Below are positions 12,052-21,473 of a DNA stretch of 64,000 bases, piece by piece (position 1 is the stretch's first letter; each line of letters begins with the position of its first letter). This stretch comes from Babesia bovis T2Bo. Its lineage: Eukaryota; Apicomplexa; Aconoidasida; Piroplasmida; Babesiidae. Made by a program: the position numbers and the translations under genes. Location of the stretch: the NCBI RefSeq assembly GCF_000165395.2, contig NC_010574.1, positions 868,001 to 932,000 of the forward strand. Reading direction: 5' to 3'. A model generated the notes under the pieces. That model was not told the origin of the DNA, made no database searches, and saw only the letters and a list, made by a program, of their open reading frames with translations.

Positions 12052-12702
12052 CTAGTATCTTGGGCAGTTACATGGCTTGATGTAGTTTGGAGGGTAACCA
12101 CTCCGTATGACGTGAGGGTACTTCATTGGCATGCCAGGAGCTTTAAGTACCGGTGGAGGCCGCTCGTTCTTCACTACCACGTTGGGTGGGCAGTTTTGTA
12201 CGAATACGGGTTGTGGAGGATCGTTCTTAACAATTACGTTTGGTGGAGGCTGCTGCACTACAATAGGTGGGCGAGAATGATTCCGAACTATAACCGTCTG
12301 AGGCTTCTGGACTAATATCTTAGGCGCGTGCTGCTTGTTGTTAACGTAAAACACATCGTTGTCATCGCCATGTGATATCTCAACACCTTTATTGCAACGA
12401 CAGTGAACGTGAGCACGTTGTTTCACTACATTAACACAACCTCTAGGTGCACAAACACGCTCTACTTTTTGTACGGGGTGAACGTGGTCCGTATACTGTT
12501 TCTTGTGATGTGGAGTGTCGCCACAGTTTGGACACATTCTCGCAGCAGTAGGGCTTGCGGCGTACTTACCCGGACCATTTACCGTCATACCAGGGCTGTG
12601 GTGTCCAACCTTTAACCATCCTTCAAACTCCACTTCTTCATTATCGTCGTCACCATAATTATTAAAGGCATTCATAGGTAATGATATATATGAAGGCGAC
12701 AT
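12052..12702 (-). CDS. Val/Pro-repeat, His/Cys-rich protein (alveolin-like composition)
   Basis: Single exon, 216 aa, ATG at 12702. Residues 55-110 are His/Cys-rich (CPNCGDTPHHKK; HVHCRCNK), suggesting metal binding. Residues 125-190 are an imperfect repeat of Val-rich strands broken by Pro runs: ILVQKPQTVIV, PPIVVQQPPPNVIVKN, PPQPVFVQN, PPNVVVKNERPPPV. Such V/P/K repeats resemble inner-membrane-complex alveolins, but the classical EKIVEVP-type motif is not present, so I do not assign the family. It has an acidic N-terminal patch (DDDNEEVEFEGW) and no signal peptide. A pellicle or cytoskeletal role is a guess. Confidence 0.65.
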   Translation of the reverse strand: MSPSYISLPMNAFNNYGDDDNEEVEFEGWLKVGHHSPGMTVNGPGKYAASPTAARMCPNCGDTPHHKKQYTDHVHPVQKVERVCAPRGCVNVVKQRAHVHCRCNKGVEISHGDDNDVFYVNNKQHAPKILVQKPQTVIVRNHSRPPIVVQQPPPNVIVKNDPPQPVFVQNCPPNVVVKNERPPPVLKAPGMPMKYPHVIRSGYPPNYIKPCNCPRY

Positions 12703-12921
12703 TTTAATACTTATGCATACGATGAACTCTAGCGAACTCGTATTCTAAGGAGCACTAACGTGGCAAGAGTGGATACAGTGAACCAGGCATGACACCTATA
12801 ATCAAATGCGCTTGTGACATATATAAATATAGTAATACAGCCATTCATCTCTGGAATAGATCACTGAAGAGCCATTCATTGATCCAGACGAAGAATGACA
12901 CTCTAGACCTGTCTATGCATA

Positions 12922-13882
12922 TCACATACAAAATGCAAAATTACCGTTAGGTGGTCCAATGTTATTCCCGGTAGCATGTGCATCTTTAAGGAACTCGATA
13001 GTATTCTTCGGAACCTTGATGACAGAAACATCCCACAATTGAGATGGCTGAAGAGCTATTATCACTACTATACACGTTATATCACCTCAAGGTACATCAT
13101 GCGGTTCTCCGGACAACCTAATGACACGAGTAGTAAAAAGCCAGATTCTCTGTAACATTCTGTTAACTGTCTTTGGGTTATATAAAGTAATGCCGTGTCC
13201 ATGTGGTAAGATTATACAGATACCAAACAGATACAACAAAGTGCCCAATACTGTACTTACCTCAAAAGACCATGTATATATTTCAGTACATTAGGCACTA
13301 TTTCTTCAAAGTTTTCGTAACACTGAGTGTTATGAAACAGTCTGTAACCTGCGTTTTACCAATAATGTATCAAGGCATCCTTTGTCTATGATAACATCAA
13401 AAGTGTCACCACTGTAGTGGGAACCTATTTCCAATACGTCCATAACATCGTCTATAGCAGTATTAAAACATTGATTTACAACGATAAACAGGTATATGAA
13501 TACAGAATGAACATACAATCTAAATGGGGAAACATCTTCTTCATCTCACCGATGCAAACCGGTGAAATATCGATATTCTTAACATTACGAATGCCATCTT
13601 CGTAGAGATCATGGGCAAGTTCTGTCATGTAGGTTTATCTTTCACGCATTACACGTACTAGATGTCCCGCAACCTATATGGAGAACATGAGCATCCTTGT
13701 TCAGTTCATATGGTAAATGTGACTTTAATGATAACCAGTCAGTGTACCATTCATAGGTTCCAACGTTTCTATTAATGATTAATAGGTAATTAATTGACCA
13801 ACTGGTTGTACCGTTGGTTCCAGTAAGATGTAGTGCTGTACTATGGAATGTTTTCCAGACATTACAAAATTACCGGTTCCAT
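12922..13882 (-). CDS. METTL13/EEF1AKMT4-like class I methyltransferase
   Basis: Reconstructed from eight exons: 13882-13874, 13840-13803, 13768-13659, 13621-13517, 13451-13360, 13322-13261, 13149-13086 and 13047-12922. Seven introns of 33-111 nt; 201 aa. The spliced product gives a classic small SAM-dependent methyltransferase. A YWNQRY box and an EWYTDW box precede motif I (VLHIGCGTSKLA), then NIDISPVCI, FDVIIDKGCLDTLL and SGFLLLVSLGCPENR. This is the METTL13 N-domain/EEF1AKMT4 family, whose members methylate eEF1A lysines. Substrate here is inferred by family. No exon is longer than about 126 nt, so ORF-only gene calling would miss it. Individual splice sites, especially exon 1, could shift. 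Confidence 0.75.
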
Positions 13883-14069
13883 GATGCAGTAGTGAATAAT
13901 ATGTACAGTTATTGTGCAAGTAATGGATATAGTCTTTTGTACGAAGCTATTGAAACGCGGCAATTTTCTTAGCAACTTCCGGAATTTTCCGCAGAGAGAC
14001 ATTTTAAGAGAGAAAGGATACTATAATGTAATATGAGAATAGAATTATAGGCTGCCAGTAGCTGCGTTT

Positions 14070-14783
14070 TTACGTGGGTTCTCTATGTTCATTGATTAGA
14101 CAACGGTAAACGAATATGATGTAGCCATTGATATCAAACGATAGCATTATGCCTGAAGCGCTAGAGGATGCAAATGTATTGATCATTTGACTGTGAAGAG
14201 GCATGTACTATATCATTTAATGCAGTAAGACCTTGGAAGTCTGGTCAAATGGATGAATGAATCCATCCATATTCAAGTGGCGCATATGATCAACTGCATC
14301 ATACGATAAAGAAGATTGTAAACATTGGCAATGTCTAAATACGATAAAAGATCTGTGGTATTTAAATCCCAGTTACGTAGCAGAGTATTGAGTGATATAC
14401 ACACCGGGTACAAATTAGTTACACATTTTATATACCCCTGTTGTATACACATTTTGAAGTAAGATTATATTTAATTTATTGTTAATGAACATAGACAACA
14501 TTTACGGGTAAAAATGTAGAGAAGCCTCCCATGAATGCAATCGCCAAGTATAATGAACAATTAACTCCACACATTCTCGATATTTTCATCTATCACAGAT
14601 GGATATGTTACATTGTAAGTGAATATTTCATTGCTATGCTTTACCGAAGGTGTACATCACGGAGTCTAGATATGGTTTAATGATTGTAACCAACTCGCGC
14701 AACTATTGCGTTATAATCTACCAAATATCATATTGATTACTCCTAGAGACGTAATGATGCGTAATTAGAGCAGAAGGCTGCAT
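14070..14783 (-). CDS. Cryptic seven-exon gene, unidentified 135-aa protein
   Basis: Proposed exons are 14783-14751, 14702-14645, 14589-14566, 14525-14506, 14437-14295, 14240-14232 and 14190-14070. All junctions keep frame and the total is 408 nt. The product is Leu/Tyr-rich and helical, for example LRELVTIIKPYLDSVMYTF and DLLSYLDIANVYNLLYRMM, ending SFDINGYIIFVYRC. No family recognised; a helical-bundle (cyclin-like or PCI-like) fold was considered but is not supported well enough to name. Weak points are the first donor (GTCTCT) and the 9-nt exon 6. The long central exon is the most secure part. It lies upstream of the METTL gene on the same strand (187-bp gap). Confidence 0.4.
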
Positions 14784-14784
14784 A

Positions 14785-16269
14785 ATGGCTATTCACCGCT
14801 CCATAGTGGCAGGAATGCTACAAAGGAGATATATGGGATATATCATGAGATATGGATCATCCAATGACAGTACTCCTTTAACAGAGCCATGTAACATAGC
14901 ACGATATATAGGTTAGTCTAGTCATGGAATGGCTGCATATTCACTACAGAAAAGGTAGCAAAGGAGCTAGGCCACATTGAAATGAAACAACATCAACCAA
15001 AATGTGCTGATTTAATGGATTCCATGTGTGCGAATATAACTCAATATACAGCTATGGAAGTAAGAGCCATAGCTCATGGAATAGCGATAATATTTGGAAA
15101 GAATGCAAATGATAGGTGGCTACAATGCATAGCCACGTTTACACTAAAACGAGCGCACATGATGCCTGTCTATTTGCTTTATCCCTTAGTTAACAGTAGG
15201 TCATAAAGACACTGATATATCACTTTTAGGCATAAGTAAGATGGCAGACCATCGAAATCTGTTGCCGTTTGAGCAACTGGTGGATATATGCGTCAAGCGT
15301 ATGGATGAGGCAAATTCAATCGATCTAGCAACTATCGCACAAACAGCTGTATTATTAAAACGTAGACTACCAGTATTCAAACTTATGGAAGAAGTTGCAA
15401 ACGTAACTGGGACGCAACGGATTCTAGACGAGATATCAGCAAGCAATGCAGTACTTATTCTATATGCCTTTGCCCAGACTCATGTTAAACACGATCAACT
15501 CTTTAACAAACTATCACAAGTCATTTCTAAAATGAGCCATGACGACTTTCAGATGCATCTGATCCCTCTGGCGCTCCATGCTTTGGCACAACTCAGGTCG
15601 AAGGATAGGCATGTCTTGGAGAACATAGCAGATTACGCGCTTAAGGTGGCGGAGCAGATGCAGCCTGCAAATATATCTAGTACAGTATGCGCCATGGCAA
15701 AGTTGAGGTATAAGCACCCGTTGCTGTTACGTGCCATGGCAAATCGCACAAAGCAATTGATACCATCGATAAATATACGTGAAATGAGTAAGTAGTGCGA
15801 TATAATCTGATATGATTTTCTAGGCAACATTCTTTGGGGATTCGGTAAGCTAAGATACGATGATAAAGAGTTCGTGGACAGCATAATTGACCGGTGTTCC
15901 CAGTATAGCGACATAGATGAACTTTCATTTGCACAAACGTTCGAAGCTATCAGATGTTACCATGCAGTTCACAAAGAGGATGTTATAAAAAGTTTGACGG
16001 AACGATATCTGGTTATAATGCCGCAGTGTTCCACCCAAATTGTCACCCAGGTTGCCTGGTGTTGTACCAGCCTAGGGTTTAACCATGACAGCATTATATC
16101 AAAATCGCTTGAAGTATTGACTACACGAAACAGGAATGCAGTTGAGCAGAAGTTCGTAAAGATGTTACTGGATGCACTGAATAATACAGGACTGGAACCT
16201 GAAGACACCGTACAGCATTATATCGCTAAATTAACCAGCACTCAGGAAACAAATGCAGTTAATATATGA
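14785..16269 (+). CDS. Mitochondrial helical-repeat (HPR/OPR-type) protein
   Basis: Four exons: 14785-14911, 14950-15195, 15230-15787 and 15824-16269, with introns of 38, 34 and 36 nt; 458 aa. Exon 1 encodes a basic, non-acidic leader (MAIHRSIVAGMLQRRYMGYI) typical of a mitochondrial presequence. The rest is about 38-residue alpha-helical repeats: LILYAFAQTHVKHDQL, ALHALAQLRSKDRHVL, AMAKLRYKHPLLL, ILWGFGKLRYDDKEF. These match the heptatricopeptide/octotricopeptide-like repeats of RAP-family organellar RNA-binding proteins. No RAP domain is seen at the C-terminus. Its ATG is one base away from the predicted ATG of the divergent minus-strand gene. Confidence 0.72.
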
Positions 16270-16815
16270 TTATAGAAGATAGTATATACATGGCACGTTG
16301 AGAAGTAGTTGTCAACGCAATAAACATACTAGATCGACAGAAGTATAACGCTAATAAACTAATGTTTAACAGGACAACTAATGACATGGCTGTCTCCTAA
16401 TACCGGGAATGTACAACCTTCTTTATGTAGCCTATGGATTTTTTCATCAATTACTCAAGAGTCACTATTCATAAAATTAGACATCGACGTCCATGTTACA
16501 CACTTCACGGTTAATATACATGGATACAGACAAAACAGTCCATAAAACTGATGCCGCAAAGTATAAGTGGATCCATCATAATGTGTATCTACTATCTTCG
16601 AATAACCCAACTGGAAGTGAACATACACATCTCTGAATGTTGCATTCTAATCGATGTGCAGTTTTTCGAACCCCAAATATCAGTATTAAATATGTAACAA
16701 CGATTGCAGTATCGAATGTTAAAAGGGAGGACCGGGATGAGCCGGGAATCTATAATGCTATGGGCATGACGCAGCAATGGACGCATGAGAGGAGCGTTTG
16801 TATATCGCACACACT
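16270..16815. other. Intergenic spacer
   Basis: 546 bp upstream of the SET/NAP gene. Short overlapping frames occur near 16600-16810 on both strands, but none has family-like features. Probably UTR and promoter. Confidence 0.45.
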
Positions 16816-17673
16816 ATGGATAAAAGCTGTGAAAACATTCGAGAGGTTCTTCTCGACATACAGCGACAGGAACATGAAGCCCTTGATGATTTTAACCGGC
16901 AGTATACCACCCTGGTATCGCAGTTCAATGATACTATCAACGAACTTGCAGATAAACGGCGGAAAATGCTTATGGATCCCACTGCGCTACAGGCAACCCT
17001 TAAAGCTACTTTAACTGATGTAGAACGGTGCTTTAGTGAAATGTCATTAAGGGAAATATCAGGAGCATGTCGACCTGTAGATGAACGATACCAATCTCAT
17101 GGTACCATAGCTTGGCCCAGATTTTGGCTGTATGCACTCCTAGGTTGCAAAATAACACGAAAGCGTATATCTAGTTTTGATAGGCATATTCTAGTGTATC
17201 TGCGTGATATAAGATGCCATATTATAGCTGATGAAGCAGCATCGGATGCATTCGAGATTGAGATGGAATTCGCCGAAAATCCATTTTTCTGTAATACTTC
17301 ACTTAAACGTCGCTTTTTATTAGATAAGGAAGGTGCCGAACCGTACGCAACACCTATAGACTGGAAGAGTTCTGCAGAAGAGCTTGCTGAGGAACTTCCT
17401 TCATGCGATTCAGACTTTGAATATGACGATTACAATGATAGTTCCACGGCGTATGTTAGCATGTTAGACTTCTTCCAGCCATTCAAGGATAATGTTGATG
17501 ATATTAACATGGGACTGGCTATAAAGGAGAAAATTTCACGTGACCCTCTGAAGTATGTGTTGATATATGAGAGCCTGAGGAAGGGTGAGCCAGTTGAAGA
17601 AAGCGATGATGAGGAAGAAAGTGGAACCTCGAATGAGCCCGGTGGCAGATACCCATTTTCATGGCTATTTTAA
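16816..17673 (+). CDS. SET/NAP-family histone chaperone
   Basis: 285 aa in one exon; the first in-frame ATG (MDKSCENIREV) is taken as the start. An N-terminal dimerisation helix (residues 5-60: LLDIQRQEHEALDDFNRQY) is followed by the NAP fold. Diagnostic stretches are WPRFWLYALLGC (compare IPNFWVTTFVNHP), FEIEMEFAENPFFCNTSLKR (compare YRIDFYFDENPYFEN), TPIDWKSSAEELA and DFFQPFKDNVDD. The acidic tail (EESDDEEES) is short, unlike the long tails of animal SET or NAP1, and after it the protein ends PGGRYPFSWLF. Expected role: H2A-H2B or H3-H4 handling in the nucleus or during import. Confidence 0.85.
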   Translation: MDKSCENIREVLLDIQRQEHEALDDFNRQYTTLVSQFNDTINELADKRRKMLMDPTALQATLKATLTDVERCFSEMSLREISGACRPVDERYQSHGTIAWPRFWLYALLGCKITRKRISSFDRHILVYLRDIRCHIIADEAASDAFEIEMEFAENPFFCNTSLKRRFLLDKEGAEPYATPIDWKSSAEELAEELPSCDSDFEYDDYNDSSTAYVSMLDFFQPFKDNVDDINMGLAIKEKISRDPLKYVLIYESLRKGEPVEESDDEEESGTSNEPGGRYPFSWLF

Positions 17674-17691
17674 TATAATGTAACTATCAAC

Positions 17692-18766
17692 CTAGTTATT
17701 GTAAAAGCGCCATACACGTAGGTATCCATCCTTCCCTCCTGTGACTAATAAGCTGCCTTGTTGGCGCAAAGAATCGCGAACATCCTTTTCCAAGTCACGT
17801 ACAAGGCGCCCATTTTTTAGAAGCGATGGGTTGGAGAAACTAACCGTTGTCAAGGGTCCAGAGTGTGCTTTCGGGACCTTAATGAGGGACTTGGGGTCTG
17901 ATATGGACCAGCAGCACAGTGTACCATCACTGCTTCCACATAAAACAAACTCTTCACATGGATCCAATGTGCAGTGTATGCGATAGCTTTCACACGTGTG
18001 TCCCTGGTATGTGGTTAAAATATCACCACGCTCTACCAGTGCGATTGTGTTATTCAATATCGACGCTACGTAGCAGTCGTCGATAGCCGTGGATACATAA
18101 GTGCTGGATAGCAATGGCAAGGTACACTCATAACCTACTTGACGACTGGCTTCTCGAGGTAATCGGTCTTCAACAAACCTTTACGCAAATCATATGAGCG
18201 TACAGCTCCATCGATAGATGAGGCAATAATGACCTTATCCCTTTCACAGACACTCGACACGCTGTCCTTGGCGTCACTTAATGTAGATATGGGCCCGCGG
18301 CTACGGAGGTCCCAAAAACGGATATTACGGTCATCACTACCGGTACATATCAATGTATGATCAGCAACGTAATTGCAACATGTAACAGCGCCTATAGAGA
18401 ATATAGTAACAACAGAGCCTGCGTACCTCCATGGTCAAACTTCCTTACGACCTTCCCTTCTATAGTATCCCAGTAAAATCCGGAATGCTCAGCACCAGCG
18501 GACACGAAATGGTTGCTGTCTCCACTCAAGCATACGTCGTTAACATGATAATTATGTGGACCTGTATGCCATATAGAGACATTCAACTGAATTACCAAAG
18601 AAACGCTTAATGTGTAACGGCCGTGTAGGATTCCAAAGACGGACACTTCTGTCGTTACCCGCAGACAGGCAATACAAGCCAGAGAAATCAAACTTGATTC
18701 TATTTATACATCCTACACACAAATGTGTACAACGACGATATACGCAGACAAGGTCAAACACAGCAT
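17692..18766 (-). CDS. WDR83/MORG1-like WD40 protein
   Basis: Five exons: 18766-18744, 18699-18596, 18561-18427, 18391-18139 and 18103-17692 (introns 34-44 nt); 308 aa, close to human WDR83 at 315. Motifs in order: GNDRSVRLWNPTRP, GAEHSGFYWDTIEGKVVRKF, GSDDRNIRFWDLRSRG, SSIDGAVRSYDLRKG, TTYQGHTCESYRIHC, GSSDGTLCCWSIS and a last blade GGKDGYLRVWRF. The WNP(T)R and YDLRKG blocks are typical of MORG1. It is known as a scaffold and as a component associated with spliceosome complexes. The short first exon (MLCLTLSA) is the least certain part. Convergent with the SET/NAP gene, with only 18 bp between the stops. Confidence 0.82.
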
Positions 18767-19086
18767 CTACAGATAACTTCTATCCAGTCTATATAAATGG
18801 AACATCATATATAACACACGGATGCTACAAAATTACGACGTTTTAAAATTGTTATACAGACCACGTAAATAGCACAGTGATCCAACGAAACTACGCAATA
18901 CAAACATCGACAGGGAAATGTGTACCAAGCTTCGATTTGAAATGAAACAATGTGTCAATTTTGTAAAATATATGTCCCTCGTAGAGCAAAGTAGATCCTT
19001 ACCTGTGTGTTCCTTAGATTCGCCAACAAGCTCTAAGCGTGGCATTGTTGATACACTGGCGCCGTGTATAAATGTTGAGTGACGCT
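18767..19086. other. Short spacer between two minus-strand genes
   Basis: 320 bp between the SF-assemblin stop and the WDR83 start. A read-through frame exists here but encodes nothing recognisable. Probably UTR and promoter. Confidence 0.45.
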
Positions 19087-20337
19087 TTATTCGCTGTATG
19101 GCAACTTTGAAACGTCTGCGATAACTTTCATATAGCAATGTAGGGCCTGGGTCATGATGTTGTCTGCATTTTCACGGGCACAGGCCTCGGCAGTTAATTC
19201 ATTGCTCAGGGAAGCTAGTTTGTTGAGTACCTTCTCCTTGATTTCCTTTTCACGAGACTCACTTTGACGCTTAAGTCCATCCAATTCGGTTTTAAAGTCC
19301 TGGTATTGCTTTTCTACGTTCTGCATCTCCTTCCCAACGGCATTTGCAGTTTGCATTTCAAGTTCTGTCATCCTCTTCATTATATGCTCCTCGCGTTCTT
19401 GGCGAGCCAGTTTCTCAGATTCGAAGAGTTTCTGTATAGTATATAAAGGATGAAGTATAATACAACAGTTAAGCAATCGCGCCATTTCAACATACCTGTA
19501 CGGTGGCCAAATTCTTTTCCAATGCAACACAGTTGTTCTCAAGGTTGTCTTGTAAAATCTTTTCGTTATCCTCACTCTGGTTGCTAATGGCATCGATACG
19601 TTCCGTGAGTGACTTCATCACGCTTTCCAAACGGTCAAACTTGTCGTTGAACAAATTCTCTATATTAGTTTGCACCGATACTATTTTGCTGTCGAATACC
19701 TACAACCAATTATAGCAAGGCGTGAAGTGATAATCATGTAGATGTAAACAGTGTAGAATTATATTTACGCAACCGAAACATGCTTCCATAGAAATATACA
19801 GAATATACTTACACCATGGAGTGCCTTGATAGTTTCCAAACGTCGCTTGGACTCCTGGGTTATCGATTCATCAAGGTTGCATAGAGATTCACTTATTTTT
19901 AGAAATCGCTGTTCCTCGTGCATCCTACGCTGCTTAGCGTGAAACTCCATCTGACGTTCAAACCCTTGTAATTTCTCAGTCAGTATAGAAAGCTTTGATT
20001 TTGTTGTTCCCTGAAAGCGAGGGTCTTTAGCCTCCCTTTCGGGCGACAGATCGCGCAATATATCGCTTTCCTGAGCATAGTACCCCTCAATAGTCACTGT
20101 GGATACTTGATACTGGAAATGCGTAAACTTACGTGCATTAGATGTTTGACGGAGTGTAGGCGACCGATAGACATATCCAGTTTCTCCAGAAGAAACCGGT
20201 GGTAAAATTGAATATGTGTGTGTGTTGCGGACTACTGTTGTCCTAAGCGGCTCCGATAATTCACCCAGACCCAGGAAAGAGGAGTCAGACATTGAGCACT
20301 GGCTGCCCTGGGATATCATCAACTCGCTATCAGACAT
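19087..20337 (-). CDS. Striated fibre assemblin (SF-assemblin)
   Basis: Three exons, 20337-19813, 19699-19496 and 19431-19087 (introns 113 and 64 nt), all phase 0; 357 aa. The first 110 residues are Ser/Thr-rich and non-helical (repeated SDSE, SMSDSS). From about residue 115 to the end it is a continuous coiled coil with heptad spacing, e.g. KLQGFERQMEFHAKQRRMHE, RLESVMKSLTERIDAI and KEIKEKVLNKLASLSNELT. That is the SF-assemblin layout. In apicomplexans these proteins form the fibre linking the centrosome/MTOC to the daughter apical complex during budding. The start is the ATG after an upstream TTG. Confidence 0.85.
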
Positions 20338-20566
20338 CGTTACACATGTGATCAAACGATGTAAGATATGTTAGTTATGTGTATGCTAATAATATATTTT
20401 TACTAAAATGTGCAATATAGAGACGACCATATTAGTACTGGTGTGTAAGGCCTTACACCTGTCGCCTGCTATAGGCGGGGGGGAGTGCAATGAATCGTAC
20501 CGTTGTAATGATAAGGTTCAATACAAACGTGATAAAAGCTTGTCTAGGTAATATATACGATACAAA

Positions 20567-21394
20567 ATGGACGATAGCGAAAGAGCTATGGAAATAGATG
20601 CGCTCTCCGCCATATTTATGGAAGGCGAAGAGTTGCAAATTATCAACGAAAATGAAATTGTGATTACTTGTGACCCAAGAGGGCATGATGAGTCACATAG
20701 TTGCTCTATGATAATCAAGTTTACGTTACCGGATGGCTACCCAGGAGAGGATTCTCCGCAATATAAGGTTATAGACGGTATGGACACTGTATAAATATTT
20801 AATTCTTAACAGCTGTCAGAGTTAGCGATGAGGATATGGAAACTATAGTAGGCATCATAGAAGATGTAATAGAGCAAAATCGTGGGATGCCGGTACTATA
20901 CACTATTATAGAAGCAGTCAACGTTAGTCCATGCATATTGATGTGGTAACTCCATATAGGAACACCTGGCAATTTGCGCTCAAAGATCGGAACAGAGTGA
21001 AGCCAACAGTGTTCAAACGGCCGATGATGACACATCAGCTAATGTAGACACCGGGTTACAGATAAAGCAGCTATGCCCCGAAACGGTACGTTAAACACTA
21101 CCTGAAGTGCACACACATGGCTTATAGGAGCGGGTAACTAAGGAAATGTTTGAAGAATGGAGTGCGAAGTTCAGATTAGAGATGATCCAGAAAGGTGTGT
21201 GGCGTGATATCGACGCGGCATCGAGCAAGGGTCAAATGACAGGAAAGGAAATATTTGAAGCCAAACCTGAGAATATAGATTTAGGTGGTATGTTATGCAC
21301 TGTTTCAGGCCAATAGTTTGCAGAAAATGGAAATGTGTTCTGGAACAACGAGGCGCTCTATGAGGATGACATTGATGTAGAGGCACTGGAGTAA
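20567..21394 (+). CDS. RWD-domain protein, RWDD1/Gir2 (DFRP2) type
   Basis: Five exons: 20567-20777, 20813-20922, 20960-21085, 21128-21287 and 21324-21394 (introns 35, 37, 42, 36 nt); 225 aa, against 243 in human RWDD1. Residues 5-105 form an RWD domain: EIDALSAIFMEGEEL, then IIKFTLPDGYPGEDSPQYKV and ETIVGIIEDVIEQNRGMPVL. The C-terminal half has the RWDD1 block: VTKEMFEEWSAKFRLEM, KGQMTGKEIFEA and an acidic end (YEDDIDVEALE). Family members stabilise DRG GTPases, and yeast Gir2 binds GCN1 through its RWD domain. A GCN1 homologue is present at 40.5-47.8 kb in this window. Confidence 0.8.
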
Positions 21395-21473
21395 TGTATT
21401 AGGTGGTGCAACTTTAAATTATGCTGGTAATTGTATTAAATCGGTATAAAATCTGCGCTATATCTTGTTGGAT

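Noticed and set aside
14785..14897. Minus-strand frame resembling part of a cyclin (SLDDPYLMIYPIYLLCS)
   Set aside because: It is antisense to exon 1 of the mitochondrial helical-repeat gene, whose phase-consistent splicing and presequence are more convincing; the cyclin chain also could not be kept in frame.
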